Positions 17,799 to 27,584 of a DNA stretch of 64,000 nucleotides are shown here, one piece after another. Within the stretch, counting starts at the first letter, position 1. Every line of letters begins with the position of its first letter. The position numbers and the translations under genes are program-made. The stretch is from positions 248,001 through 312,000 of the forward strand of contig NZ_STGT01000004.1 of the NCBI RefSeq assembly GCF_004912145.1, given 5' to 3'. Source of the stretch: Peteryoungia rhizophila. GTDB taxonomy: Bacteria; Pseudomonadota; Alphaproteobacteria; Rhizobiales; Rhizobiaceae. The notes beneath the pieces are model-generated. The model ran no database searches, had not been told where the DNA came from, and saw only the letters and a program-made list of their open reading frames with translations.

Positions 17799-18500
17799 GA
17801 GCAATTTGTCAGCTGGACGGAAGCCCATCTCAGACTTTCTGGCGAACCTACTTCCCAATTGCATTGAGGTTTGGAACGGACAGCGGGACGGAGATGGCAC
17901 TTAAATCAGTTATCTGACATGGCCGGGCAGAGCGACAAACCGGCTGCGGGACCACGGACCGGAGCGTTATCCGCGCCCTGACGAAGTCATACTCGTCAAC
18001 GACCTCTCAGGTTTCCGTACCCGGCTTCAGAAGTACCATTTCTAGATAATCGAGATCCCATCGAGCTCAGCCCCTCTCTTTGAATACCGCGATCGAGGGA
18101 CGTGCGCGGAACGCCGCACTACCGCCACAGACAGAGCTTCGACCCAAGCCGCAGCGCCGTCGATGTTTCCGCGCTTTAGTTCCTGCGACTGCTTGCCGCT
18201 CGTGTAACTGCGGGGAAGACCGCGGCGGTATGAACAAAGGCGCAGCATCCTGTCAAATCCCCGGCAAAAGCAGCGGTGTTGGACTGACCGCCCACCCTTA
18301 TCTCGAGGCCTTTCAACGGCCAAGTAGCCCTTCGCTTCATCAAGGTCGCGAACCTGCGGCAACCTACGACTGCGGGACTTAACCGAAGAATCTGCTAAAC
18401 TCCGAACGAACGCGTTAGCGGCGCGGTCAGAGCTGTGTGTGAGAGTTAATAACGTTGACCGTGTGGATGCGAGCACGATATTTTCGTCGGGAGGAAACAG
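17799..18500 (+). other. Intergenic stretch without recognised gene
   Basis: Seven hundred bases with no frame that shows family features or a supported start. The minus-strand frame at 18042-18569 is long but has the Arg/Ser-rich composition of a shadow and overlaps the start of the secreted protein at 18501. The promoter of that gene is probably within 18400-18480, but no clear -35/-10 pair is evident. Confidence 0.4.
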
Positions 18501-19382
18501 ATGCAGTTTGATAAATGGGTCGCCACGGCCTGTCTCACCTTGGCTGTTTTGGCCGCTCCCTTTGCACAATTTTCAGACGGAGCAGGGTTCGGCGCGCCGG
18601 CCGCCTTCGCCAAGGACAAGGGCGGCGGTAGCGGCGGTGGCAATGCCGGCGGCAAAAGCGGAGGAAACGATGGCGGGAAAAGCAGCGGTAAGAATAGTGT
18701 AAACGGCCGCGGATCTCAGACCAGGGAAGCCCGCAGCCAGAAGGGCAACTTCTTCACCGATGCTCTCGCCACGATCGCCAGCAAGAAGACCACATCTGGC
18801 AAAAGACAGCTTTCAGAAAAACGGGCTAAGCGACCCGCCACCAAATCATTCGTGAACCATCCAGTCGACCCCGTGACGACGCTTGCGTCCGTTCCGCTGG
18901 AGAAGCCGAAGACCCGGCCGATTGAGGCGAAGCTCGCAGGTCTGAATTCGCTAAACCGCAACTATCGCGCATACCTCAACTCGTCGGACCCGCGCATGGC
19001 CTCTATCCGCGACTATGCGGTAGCCTACGCGACCTACGAACTGGCCAACGGTGTCAACACCCTGCCCCCCGACTCATTGCTTGATGACGAGACGCTGCGT
19101 ACCGCACTCGAAGCGGCCGCCAAGCCAGGCACCGTGATCGATGATGAGATGCTTGGATGGGCAAAGTCGACGCTCGGAGTCGGTTCGGCCGTTGGCAAGA
19201 TCGACGAGATCCGGGAAGAACTCGCCGCAGCCGCGCCTATCGAACAGGTCGTCGATCCGGTGACGGGTCCGGTAGCCGACCTGGGTGACGGGGTTGTAAC
19301 TGCGACATATCCGGGAGAGGCAACACCTGAAGAAGTTGCCCGGCCCGCGGATTCTACTGAAACGGCAAGCGTTACTCCTTAA
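18501..19382 (+). CDS. Secreted hypothetical protein with Gly-rich linker
   Basis: A 293-residue protein. Residues 1-37 form a signal peptide (ACLTLAVLAAPFAQF, cleavage around AAFAKD). Residues 38-75 are a Gly/Ser/Lys linker (GGGSGGGNAGGKSGGN-like). A basic region follows, then a folded part near 145-230 with LAGLNSLNRNYRAYLNSSDPRM, DYAVAYATYELANG and LDDETLRTALEAAAKPG. The C-terminus is Pro/Val/Glu-rich. GGGAGG precedes the ATG. It is probably periplasmic or envelope-associated. No function can be given. Confidence 0.6.
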   Translation: MQFDKWVATACLTLAVLAAPFAQFSDGAGFGAPAAFAKDKGGGSGGGNAGGKSGGNDGGKSSGKNSVNGRGSQTREARSQKGNFFTDALATIASKKTTSGKRQLSEKRAKRPATKSFVNHPVDPVTTLASVPLEKPKTRPIEAKLAGLNSLNRNYRAYLNSSDPRMASIRDYAVAYATYELANGVNTLPPDSLLDDETLRTALEAAAKPGTVIDDEMLGWAKSTLGVGSAVGKIDEIREELAAAAPIEQVVDPVTGPVADLGDGVVTATYPGEATPEEVARPADSTETASVTP

Positions 19383-19620
19383 GCAAAAGGGACGCTCAGG
19401 CTACAGTTTGATGCCCTCGACCTTTAGCGATATACCGGCCCAGACAGATCGAGAGTAACTAGCGACTTTTTGGTATTGCGAGAAAAACCTTTTTGCGGTT
19501 TGATAGAAGTGCGGGCGGAGTCTTGCCTCCGACAACGAAACGGACCACCGACGCCCCCAGCCGACATGTGGCCGCCTGCACCTTCTATCTCAAGAGCCAT
19601 GCTGTTCGCGTTATCCGGCT

Positions 19621-19986
19621 TCACTGCGCTTCAATCAGGGCGCGTCCCTGACGCAATACCTGCTCGAAAACTTCGGTGATGGCCTGCGAAGACACCGAAA
19701 CATCTGTACATTCCCGCGTTTCCATCGCAATCGCTTCCCCGAGGCCACCAATTTCGGCCTCAAGTTTCGCAAAATGCTCCAGCGGATCACCATGAGCCAT
19801 AGAGACCTCGCGGAGCAAGACTGCGTTGAGATTGATGAGCGCCAGGACTTGCTTCGAAACTGTCTCAGTTCGGTCGATAAGCGCGAGAAGCGCTTTCCCG
19901 TTGTCGTTGTCACCAGTCAAATCGGGTCCTCCGTGCCACGAAGCGAAACTGCCCGACGATGCTCTCTCAGCAGTGCACTTGCTCAT
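19621..19986 (-). CDS. Hypothetical cytoplasmic helical protein
   Basis: About 121 residues, predicted almost all helical (LLALIDRTETVSKQVLALINL, EHFAKLEAEIGGLGEAIAMET, QAITEVFEQVLRQGRALIEAQ). No family is recognised. The start is uncertain: ATG 19986 gives MSKCTAERASS, while ATG 20019 adds eleven residues and neither has a strong ribosome site. It stands alone between a secreted protein and a diguanylate cyclase. Confidence 0.4.
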   Translation of the reverse strand: MSKCTAERASSGSFASWHGGPDLTGDNDNGKALLALIDRTETVSKQVLALINLNAVLLREVSMAHGDPLEHFAKLEAEIGGLGEAIAMETRECTDVSVSSQAITEVFEQVLRQGRALIEAQ

Positions 19987-20239
19987 CCGACACTTAGCAT
20001 AATCGTAAAGTCTTACCATGGCCTTAGAGCGCGTGCGTCTGGCGTCCTCGGTTAAGGGCCCGGTAACCTTCCAAAGCCCGAACGTGATTGAATAACCAGA
20101 AATTAGCTAGTGCTGATCTAGCTTGGTGTCTGTAAACGCGCTGGCTCAAAGGAACCTCAGTGACGAAGTTTACTGCTGCTCATTTTTGCAGCTCTTGTCA
20201 TCGTCTGTCACACGATTGTCGATCGGAATTCGGAGCTAA

Positions 20240-22126
20240 GTGTCCATGGAAGCTAATGGCTTGCTGATTACGTTTTTAGCCCAGATGGGGGTAATCAGCT
20301 TTGCGCTCACGTTTTGTTCTTTTGTCCGCGACAGGGTGCGAGGTAAACAGAGTGTCTGGCGTTTGATCGTCAGCGGCCTGTTCTTCGGGGGTACCGCGGC
20401 ACTGCTTATGAACATGTCAGGCGAGCTCATCGACGGGTTTCGATTTGACTTGCGGATTGTGCCCTTGGCCATTGTCGGCCTGATCGCTGGGCCTATAGGT
20501 GCAATCATGGCGGCTTGCACCGCATCTGCGGCCAGGCTTTGGCTCGGAGGAGCCGGTGCAGCATTGGGTTTGTTGGGTATCTGGCTGGCATGTCTCGTGT
20601 CGATTTCCGGGCATTTTTTTCTGAAACGGGGGTACATCCGACCATCCGACGTCCTTTTGTTCAGCACCTTGAACGCAGGCATCGCGTTTCTGATTCTGTT
20701 GGTGTTGCCGCAGACTGTTCGTGCCAACCTTAGCCAGTTCAACGCGCAATATACTCTGCTGGCCTTGAATTTTGTAGGCACCTTGATCTCTGCCTCCTTT
20801 GTCCGGCTAGACCAACTGCGTCGAGAAAGCGCTCACCTGAACGAGCTCCACAGCCAGATTGTCAGCGCGCTTCCGGATGCCCTGAGCGTCAAGGATCTCG
20901 ACGGTCGGTTTCTCATTGCCAACGACCCAACAGCTGTATTGATGGGAGCGACAGATGGCGTTGCGATGGTTGGTAAGACAGATTTCGACTACTACAAGCC
21001 AGAGGAAGCCGCGCTGTTCTGGAAACAGGAACAGGAATTTCTGGCGGACCCAAAACCGGTCGTGCTCGAGCAACAATTCAATCGTAATGGCCGAACATAC
21101 TGGCTGAGTACAGTTAAAGCTCCCTATCGCGACGAAAGAGGTGAACTTAAAGGCATTGTGAGCCACACGTCAGATGTCACAGCCCAAAAGGCACTGCAGA
21201 CGGAGCTCATTTCGACACAGGTTCTCCTGGAGACGGCCATGGGCGAGATGGCAGATGGCCTGGCGATGTTTGATCGGGAAGGACGCTTGGTCATGTGGAA
21301 CCGGCGTTACCTGGAGTTCTTCCCGTATGTGGACGAGGAATCCTGCCACGGTCGTACTCTGGCTGAACTTCTCTCTGCCGGTGTGCTGAGAGGTGACATC
21401 AAGATTCCCACAACTGTCTCTCCGTTCGCCTGGGTGGAAGACGAGGTGGAGCGTAGCCAGTCTGCTCAACTCTCCGACCTGAGGTTAAGCGACGGCCGAT
21501 GGGTGTCGAAGTCGACGCGGCTACTCGCTGATGGAGGATGGGTTACCATTTATTCCGATATCAGCGATCGAAAGGCTGCTATCCAGCAACTCGAGCGACT
21601 GGCGAGTAAAGATGGCCTCACGGAACTCGCTAATCGGCGGATCTTCGACCGCAGCCTGGAGGTGGCCTTTCAAGAGTCACGCGACACGCACAAAGAGCTT
21701 TCACTGCTGCTGATCGATGTTGATCATTTCAAGTCTTACAACGACACTTACGGGCATCCTGCCGGCGATGAAGTATTGCGGCGCATCGCGAACGTGCTTC
21801 ATTCAGGCTGCCGCGGAGATATGGACCTTGCAGCGCGGTACGGCGGAGAGGAGTTTGCCGTAGTTCTGCCAAACTGTTCGCAGGATGAGGCTCACGACGT
21901 TGCGGCACGGCTCGCAAATGCAGTGCGTCAGCTTGAGATCCCTCAGGTTGGGAGCTCGAAAGGCCGTGTGACCGTATCGATTGGATTGGCGACGACCGAT
22001 GAGCTCATGATGGGATGCCAGCAACTTCTGAAAGGTTGTGACGAGGCGTTGTACGCTGCAAAATCTGCTGGACGCGATAGAGTTCGGGCAGCCACTGCTG
22101 TCCTGGGACGATCGCTCGCTTTGTAG
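20240..22126 (+). CDS. Membrane diguanylate cyclase with two PAS domains
   Basis: A 628-residue enzyme that makes cyclic di-GMP from two GTP. Residues 1-190 hold about six membrane helices of the 5TMR-LYT type, with PLAIVGLIAGPIGAIMAA and RLWLGGAGAALGLLGI. Two PAS domains follow (about 200-320 and 330-445; VKDLDGRFLIANDP and MFDREGRLVMWNRRYLEFFP). The C-terminal GGDEF domain has DVDHFKSYNDTYGHPAGDE and the active site RYGGEEFAVVLP. The product-inhibition I-site is degenerate: the Arg is four rather than three residues before the Asp (RGDMD). GTG 20240 lies four bases after GGAG; ATG 20246 is the alternative. Confidence 0.9.
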   Translation: MSMEANGLLITFLAQMGVISFALTFCSFVRDRVRGKQSVWRLIVSGLFFGGTAALLMNMSGELIDGFRFDLRIVPLAIVGLIAGPIGAIMAACTASAARLWLGGAGAALGLLGIWLACLVSISGHFFLKRGYIRPSDVLLFSTLNAGIAFLILLVLPQTVRANLSQFNAQYTLLALNFVGTLISASFVRLDQLRRESAHLNELHSQIVSALPDALSVKDLDGRFLIANDPTAVLMGATDGVAMVGKTDFDYYKPEEAALFWKQEQEFLADPKPVVLEQQFNRNGRTYWLSTVKAPYRDERGELKGIVSHTSDVTAQKALQTELISTQVLLETAMGEMADGLAMFDREGRLVMWNRRYLEFFPYVDEESCHGRTLAELLSAGVLRGDIKIPTTVSPFAWVEDEVERSQSAQLSDLRLSDGRWVSKSTRLLADGGWVTIYSDISDRKAAIQQLERLASKDGLTELANRRIFDRSLEVAFQESRDTHKELSLLLIDVDHFKSYNDTYGHPAGDEVLRRIANVLHSGCRGDMDLAARYGGEEFAVVLPNCSQDEAHDVAARLANAVRQLEIPQVGSSKGRVTVSIGLATTDELMMGCQQLLKGCDEALYAAKSAGRDRVRAATAVLGRSLAL

Positions 22127-22191
22127 GAGATCATCTGCAGGAAAAGTGCTTTGGATCTAGTAGCCACATTTTGGCTCAGGTGACCGACGTG

Positions 22192-22329
22192 ATGAGCGAG
22201 CCCCAACATCCTCCTAAAGGATACGATGTGGCGCTGTATACCGCGAAAGCCGCAGGAAGAGACAAAGTGATTGTCGTTTCAATCGATGACCCACCTGGCG
22301 GACCATTTACACGAACGTCCCAAACGTAA
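22192..22329 (+). pseudogene. Remnant of a GGDEF domain C-terminus
   Basis: A 45-codon frame encodes KGYDVALYTAKAAGRDKVIVV, the last helix and strand of a GGDEF domain. It matches LLKGCDEALYAAKSAGRDRV in the cyclase that ends 66 bases upstream. It lacks the catalytic part, so it is either the tail of a second cyclase lost by deletion or a partial duplication of the first. No ribosome site is evident at its ATG. Confidence 0.55.
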
Positions 22330-22423
22330 TCCTACGATTAACCCTTCATTCACTACATCTGCTCGTGCGACTCTAGCGTTCTCGAAAAAGATGGAGGTGG
22401 ATTGTGAATTTTTTGCGAGAATC

Positions 22424-22722
22424 ATGATGCCACTTCATAGTCGTGCCGAGGAAAAAATCGCACTTGAGAAAGCTGCCGTCGTCTTTTCAAGCCTCTCCAA
22501 CATCGTGAGGCTTGGTGTCCTTCTCCGATTGATCAAGCGCGAATGGTCGGTCAATGAACTGGCAGCGGATCCTGAGATCAGCCAATCTGCGCGCTCCCAG
22601 CTCTGGGAAAGCTTCGTCAGGCAGGCATTGTCCGTTCACGAAGGAATGCGCAGACCGTGTTTTATTGCTGCGATAATCTTACCGTTATTCGTTTGTTGGC
22701 CGAAGCTGGGCTCACACAATAG
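22424..22722 (+). pseudogene. ArsR-family regulator, frameshifted
   Basis: Reading from ATG 22424 gives AVVFSSLSNIVRLGVLLRLI, REWSVNELAADPEISQSA, a normal ArsR winged-helix start. At about 22602 one base is missing (CAGCTCTGG where CAG-CAT-CTG is expected). The other frame then continues LGKLRQAGIVRSRRNAQTVF and ends LLAEAGLTQ at TAG 22722. Both halves together give a complete regulator of about 100 residues. A single-base deletion is the only lesion, so it is either a recent pseudogene or a sequence error. An intact ArsR gene starts 15 bases downstream. Confidence 0.7.
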
Positions 22723-22736
22723 CTGGTGATACGTGA

Positions 22737-23042
22737 ATGAAACCCCACCTCGATATCCATTTGGCTTTGAAGGCGCTAGCGCATCCGGGCAGGCTCGATT
22801 TTCTTATTTGGTTGAAGGATCCTGAGCGGTACTTCGGACTGACGTCCACGGACGTTCAAGGCGGCGTGCCGGCAGGACGTTTCGAGCTGGAGGGTCTGTC
22901 TCAGTCGGCCGTTTCTCAAAATCTTGCAATCCTGCGGCGTGCCGGTCTTGTTAGCTCTCGCAAGGAACGGAGCACGATCTTATACCGCAGAAATGAGGAA
23001 AACCTCGCAACGCTGAAGCTCTGGCTCGCCAGCGAGATATGA
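22737..23042 (+). CDS. ArsR-family transcriptional regulator
   Basis: A 101-residue winged-helix protein: ALKALAHPGRLDFLIWL, then an extended loop, the recognition helix LSQSAVSQNLAILRRAGLVSSRKERSTI split over two helices, and LYRRNEENLATLKLWL. No metal-binding Cys motif (such as CxC) is present, so it probably does not sense thiophilic metals. It sits just after the frameshifted ArsR gene and before HU. The target is unknown; members without cysteines often autoregulate or respond to redox or nitrogen signals. Confidence 0.75.
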   Translation: MKPHLDIHLALKALAHPGRLDFLIWLKDPERYFGLTSTDVQGGVPAGRFELEGLSQSAVSQNLAILRRAGLVSSRKERSTILYRRNEENLATLKLWLASEI

Positions 23043-23182
23043 TTATTCGCGATATGCGGCAATTCGGCATCTCATGATGCGAGAACCACGCTATGTTGTG
23101 GATGTGCCGGATCAGTCCCTGCCGGCGCGTGACAAGCCGCCAACGATAATGAACATTGAGCGACCACTATAAGGGGAACAGT

Positions 23183-23461
23183 ATGACCACTACCAATGAC
23201 ATCGCGGCTAAGATAGCTGAAACTCACGATCTCTCGCGGGCTCAGGCTAAGAGCCTCGTGGAAGCAGTCTTTGCGGCTGTAACAACAGCGGCTACCGCAG
23301 GAGAGGAAACGTCCATTCCAGGCTTTGGCAAGTTCAAGGTCAAACACACTCCAGAACGAGAGGCACGAAACCCGGCGACTGGTGCGACCATCAAGGTTGC
23401 TGCGGCGAAGAAACTGACATTCACGCCGGCCAAGGCATTAAAGGATACTCTTAACAAGTAG
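23183..23461 (+). CDS. HU-family DNA-binding protein
   Basis: A 92-residue nucleoid protein. The N-terminal helices (DIAAKIAETHDLSRAQAKSLVEAVF) are followed by the conserved beta-arm region IPGFGKFKVKHTPEREARNPATG and the end KKLTFTPAKALKDTLNK, all typical of HU. ATG 23183 follows AAGGGGA; a start nine codons upstream is less likely. It is an accessory HU copy, not the chromosomal-type hupB neighbourhood, and may serve this region under stress. A weak hairpin (CGGCCC...GGGCCG) follows at about 23475-23495. Confidence 0.85.
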   Translation: MTTTNDIAAKIAETHDLSRAQAKSLVEAVFAAVTTAATAGEETSIPGFGKFKVKHTPEREARNPATGATIKVAAAKKLTFTPAKALKDTLNK

Positions 23462-24188
23462 GCGCGTATGTGAGCGGCCCTGCTGCTTTGGGCCGTTAAA
23501 TCTCACATTAATGTTTCGCTGCTAGCCATCAGGATAGCAGCGATGCTGTGGTCGAGCAGATTATGTATTGCGTTCGGCTCGACCCATCCCTATCGCATGA
23601 GTTGCAACGAGCGTCGGCTCTTGAGACCTTCAGCGTGGTGTAAACTGAGACGCTCCTTGCGGCCCGTGGCGCTATCGTAGTGTTCGGAAGCTTGTTGCAT
23701 CGAAGACAAGGCGGAACCGTCAGGTCGACAGCTTGCTGTCCTCCGTGTCATATCACTGTCACTAAACGTATGCTTCGTGAAAGGACGCGGGCGCGGCTCG
23801 ACCCCAGCTGGACGATCCTCCCCCAGATCCGTCGCTGCACTGTCTGGGTGCAGTCGCCCGCGCTTAGTCAAGCGACTTGATGCAGGCCTTAAACACTGCG
23901 CCATGGTTGATCATTAGCACGCAATTGTCATCGAGTTGACGAGGTGACCCTTCAATCACCCGCGTGCCTTACCTCTTAGAGATGGCCTCGATGTCTTGCC
24001 CGGGTTCGTTGTCGTTTACCTGCAACCACAAAAACTGATCGCTACTCATCCTCAATTGAAGCATTGAAGCTGCGACCGCCCACACTTCGCTGCACATCCT
24101 CCTTGATTTATCGTTCATCAGTGATCTGTGGACAAAGCAGAGGCCGTACTGGTTGTACGGAAACAAGCGATGAGTAGCAGAGGTCTCC
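23462..24188 (+). other. Intergenic stretch without recognised gene
   Basis: About 730 bases. Beyond the small hairpin after the HU gene I see no gene, repeat or RNA. Frames on both strands have low-quality composition and no supported starts. Confidence 0.4.
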
Positions 24189-24449
24189 ATGACAATGATG
24201 GATCAAAACGAAGTTGGGAGCTTCGTCGCTGATCTTCTTACAGCAGGGCTGACCGTCGTGGCTTTTGGGCGAGACGTCTACCTGATTTACGACGACAAAC
24301 TTCCCCGAGCGCGGCGCTTCAACATCGGAGATAGGCTGGACCAGATTTCGGCCAGGTACGGCGACCGAAGACATCTGTCTAAGGAGATTGTGTGCTACCT
24401 GCGATCGATGGGCCACAATTATCCTCCGACTGATGACAGTGTTCAATGA
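24189..24449 (+). CDS. Hypothetical protein, paralogue of the 17508 gene
   Basis: An 86-residue soluble protein aligned with the 17508 protein over about 70 residues. Shared features are FVADLL near the start, YLIYDDKL in the centre and ARYGDRRHLSKEIVCYLR before the C-terminus. The start may be ATG 24189 or ATG 24195/24198, since three Met codons occur in the first four. No domain is recognised. A hairpin terminator lies 170 bases downstream at 24621. Confidence 0.5.
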   Translation: MTMMDQNEVGSFVADLLTAGLTVVAFGRDVYLIYDDKLPRARRFNIGDRLDQISARYGDRRHLSKEIVCYLRSMGHNYPPTDDSVQ

Positions 24450-24620
24450 GCGAGCCGAAGTAGGTGGGTGGGACAATGTGGCCCCCGTCACTCATTCCCC
24501 CTCTAGCAATCCGACCTTCGGCTGGGTGAGATTTCTTGCGGAGGACAAAAAGGGGTTGTGTTCGGAGTGTCATGCGCCGATTGTCAGCAACGGATTTATT
24601 GAAAACCTCCCACGGAACTT

Positions 24621-24647
24621 GCCCGCCATTTTGGTGGGCTTTTTTTT
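24621..24647 (+). terminator. Rho-independent terminator
   Basis: GCCCGCCA pairs with TGGTGGGC (one G-U pair) across a three-base loop and is followed by eight T residues. It ends a plus-strand transcript, either that of the 24189 gene or of an unrecognised short RNA encoded between 24450 and 24620. Confidence 0.75.
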
Positions 24648-24850
24648 CATGTGTTTGGCTCTGCCACCCGCAGCTTCAGACAAGCTGATGCCCATGGGCG
24701 CGTGCCGATCTGGCACGAATGGCGGCCTTGCGTTTAGAGATCGTTGAGATCGCAATTATTAAACAATTCATCTCCTGCAACTCTTTTGCCCCTCGCGCCG
24801 TGTTAACAATTGCCGGGCAATGGATCCCGGCGTTTCAGAGGAGAACTATC

Positions 24851-25444
24851 ATGCGTAACACTCTGGGAATGGCCCTACTTTCAAGCATCGTCACCTTTTC
24901 GATGGCTCTTCCGGCTGCTGCCGGCGGACTTAACATTGGTGGATCTAATGGAATATCCATAGACGTGAATACCTCTGACGGGCTTGGCGTCGATGCCTCC
25001 GTCGGTGGACGGAGCGGCGTCAATGCAAACGCCAATGTCGGCGGTAGCCGTGGTGTAGCGGATGTCGATGCGAGCGTAGGAGGCTCGCGGGGCGTAAATG
25101 CGTCGGCGAACGCCAACGGGAGCCGTGGCCTCTCTGCTGACGTCGATGCTAGCGTCGGCGGCGAAGGAGGTTTGAATGCTTCCGTTGGCGCGCAGATCGG
25201 CGGCTCCCGCACGGGGATCGATATTGATGTCGGCCTGGGCCGCAATCAGGATGTCCGAACCGGACCCGGCTCGGGCGGATCGGGGGCAGGTGGGCTTACC
25301 GCTCCGCAGCGTAAGGCACTCCGTGACATGTCGGCGTCCGATCGACAGCGGCTTCTGAAGCGTTGCGGCAGTATAAACTCCGCTGCTTATGATCCATCCC
25401 TCGTCGAACTCTGCCGGCTGCTAAGGCTCAGCGCTTCGAGATAA
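24851..25444 (+). CDS. Secreted repeat protein (VDASVGG repeats)
   Basis: A 197-residue exported protein. Residues 1-24 are a signal peptide (MALLSSIVTFSMALPAAAGG). Residues 28-135 consist of imperfect repeats of about 20 residues around VDASVGGSRGVNA and ANVGGSRGV, rich in Gly, Asn, Asp, Val and Ser. The C-terminal 60 residues are different and basic, with LTAPQRKALRDMSASDRQRLL, then KRCGSINSAAYDPSLVELC and two Cys that could pair. GAGGAG lies before ATG 24851; the frame upstream is non-coding. The alternating pattern suggests a beta-helix or calcium-binding-like surface structure. Function unknown. Confidence 0.6.
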   Translation: MRNTLGMALLSSIVTFSMALPAAAGGLNIGGSNGISIDVNTSDGLGVDASVGGRSGVNANANVGGSRGVADVDASVGGSRGVNASANANGSRGLSADVDASVGGEGGLNASVGAQIGGSRTGIDIDVGLGRNQDVRTGPGSGGSGAGGLTAPQRKALRDMSASDRQRLLKRCGSINSAAYDPSLVELCRLLRLSASR

Positions 25445-25685
25445 CCACTTCGCGGCCTGGCCCGGTCACGCGGGCCAGGTTAACAACTATAGGCGACTAG
25501 GCATCCTCGACTCAGTTGTATGCGGCTTGCACTGTGTCGAGATCTGCTGCGTAGCTGACAGCGGCCGTCTCAACGATTATATAGGCAATCACTTCGGGAA
25601 TACTCGAGGAGCGCCCTAATAAAGAACTTCTTAAATCAAAGGGAGCATATTTAGTAAACCTTGCTTGATTTTCTCGGGGGAAGCC

Positions 25686-27584
25686 ATGAAACGCCTTTCG
25701 ATCAGAGTTGCGCTCACCGGAATGTTGAGCCTCATCATATTTGCCATCGTCGCGCTTAGCTTCACGTCTTACAGCAGTCTCACGAGGCTCAACAACAATA
25801 CCCAGGATATCGGTCAGTACTGGATGTCGCGGATGATGCTCGCCCGCGAGATGAAGGGCAACTTCAACCTAATGCGCTTGGCCTATTCCCGCCTGATTAT
25901 GGCGGCAACACCCGGTGAACTCGAGAATGAGATCAAGAGCATCAATGATACCGCAGGTATCGTCCAGAAGTCGGTCAACGATTATGAGTCCGGCGCACGC
26001 ACCGAGAAGGGACGCGCTCTAATTAACGGGTTCAAGCCCGAATTTGAGGCATATAGAGCCCTCGGAGAGGAATTGATCGCTATCAAGCAGGACGGGCAGA
26101 CCCTCGTTGCCACCAGCTTGTTCAAAGGCAAAATGAAGGCTCAGTCGGAGAAGGTAAACGCTGTCGTTGATGACCTTGTGGCCTATGTCATTTCGAATGC
26201 GGACAAAGCAGTGTCGGATAGCGATACGATTTATCAGAACAATTTGCTCACCACGCTCGGTATCGCTGCGGCCACGCTCATGATGGCCATCGGCGGCATT
26301 ACCTATGCGGTCATTGGCGTTACGCGCCCGATCGGCCGGATATCGTCCTCCATGCGCAGTCTCGCCGCCGGTGATCTTGAAAGCAATATCCCCTTTGAAG
26401 GTCGTGCCGACGAGGTTGGTGAGATGGCGACTGCTGTTGAGGTTTTCCGCCAAGCCGGCATTAAAAACCGCGAACTTGAGCGGCAGGCCGAGGAGGCCCG
26501 AATTCGTGAAGGTCACCAAGACGCCGAAAGTCGTCGCCGTGCTGCCGAAGAGGCAGAAAAGTTGCGCTTTGCCACCACAACGCTTGCAGCTGGGCTGAAG
26601 AGACTTGCGGCTGGGGACGTGTCCTTTGAGCTGAATGAAACTTTCTCTGCCGAATATGAACCGCTGCGCCAGGACTTTAATGCCTCGCTCAAGCAGCTTG
26701 GCACGGCGCTCTCTTCGGTCATGCAATCGGTCGAGAATATCGACACAGGCACCCGCGAGATCTCGTCTGGCGCAAACGACCTTTCTAAGCGTACTGAACA
26801 GCAGGCCGCAGCGCTCGAGGAGACGGCTGCTGCCCTTGACCAGATTACCGTCAACGTTTCGACCTCGTCCAAGCGTACGGAAGAAGCCCGGACAGTCGCC
26901 ATCCTCGCCAACCAGAATGCAGCCAAGTCGGCGGAAGTCGTCTCCAATGCGGAAGAGGCCATGCGCCGCATCGAGGAGAGCTCGCAGCAGATTTCCAACA
27001 TCATCGGTGTTATCGACGAGATCGCTTTCCAGACTAATCTTCTGGCGCTCAATGCCGGCGTCGAGGCAGCCCGAGCGGGTGAAGCGGGCAAGGGCTTTGC
27101 CGTCGTTGCCCAGGAGGTTCGGGAGCTTGCCCAGCGTTCCGCGAACGCTGCCAAGGAAATCAAGGGCCTGATCCAGAATTCCTCGACCGAAGTCGGCAAT
27201 GGCGTCCAGCTCGTGCGGGACACGGGTGTCGCGCTGAAGGCAATCGGGGATTACGTCTCGCAGATCAACCAGTTGATGGATGCGATCGCGACCTCCGCCC
27301 GCGAACAGTCGACCGGTCTCGCCGAAGTCAACACGGCCGTCAACCAGATGGACCAGACCACGCAGCAGAACGCGGCCATGGTCGAACAATCTACGGCAGC
27401 GTCTGCGGCACTCGCTCAGGAGGCTACCCGACTGCGCTCTCTGGTCAGCCAGTTCAACCTGTCGGGCCGGGTCAATGCTCCGGCCGCGTCGGAGCGTGGT
27501 CCGGCAGCCGCGCAGGCGCCGGTGCGCCGGGCCCTTCAGGTCCATGGCAATCTCGCTGCCAAGGAAGAGTGGAGCGAGTTTTGA
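25686..27584 (+). CDS. Methyl-accepting chemotaxis protein
   Basis: A 632-residue transmembrane chemoreceptor. The first helix ([18 protein letters not shown]) precedes a periplasmic four-helix-bundle sensor (about 35-185). The second helix ([20 protein letters not shown]) leads to a HAMP domain ([19 protein letters not shown]) and a second HAMP-like stretch. The signalling domain contains the hairpin tip [27 protein letters not shown] split over two lines of the motif. The C-terminus EEWSEF fits the xWxxF pentapeptide that tethers CheR/CheB. ATG 25686 after GGGGGAAG is preferred to the upstream start. The ligand is unknown. Confidence 0.92.
   Translation: MKRLSIRVALTGMLSLIIFAIVALSFTSYSSLTRLNNNTQDIGQYWMSRMMLAREMKGNFNLMRLAYSRLIMAATPGELENEIKSINDTAGIVQKSVNDYESGARTEKGRALINGFKPEFEAYRALGEELIAIKQDGQTLVATSLFKGKMKAQSEKVNAVVDDLVAYVISNADKAVSDSDTIYQNNLLTTLGIAAATLMMAIGGITYAVIGVTRPIGRISSSMRSLAAGDLESNIPFEGRADEVGEMATAVEVFRQAGIKNRELERQAEEARIREGHQDAESRRRAAEEAEKLRFATTTLAAGLKRLAAGDVSFELNETFSAEYEPLRQDFNASLKQLGTALSSVMQSVENIDTGTREISSGANDLSKRTEQQAAALEETAAALDQITVNVSTSSKRTEEARTVAILANQNAAKSAEVVSNAEEAMRRIEESSQQISNIIGVIDEIAFQTNLLALNAGVEAARAGEAGKGFAVVAQEVRELAQRSANAAKEIKGLIQNSSTEVGNGVQLVRDTGVALKAIGDYVSQINQLMDAIATSAREQSTGLAEVNTAVNQMDQTTQQNAAMVEQSTAASAALAQEATRLRSLVSQFNLSGRVNAPAASERGPAAAQAPVRRALQVHGNLAAKEEWSEF

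Noticed and set aside
18042..18569. Minus-strand frame of 175 codons
   Set aside because: Overlaps the 5' end of a supported secreted protein and shows Arg/Ser-rich shadow composition.
24955..25250. Repeats considered as a CRISPR-like array
   Set aside because: They are imperfect, in frame, and encode the VDASVGG protein repeats; no unique spacers.
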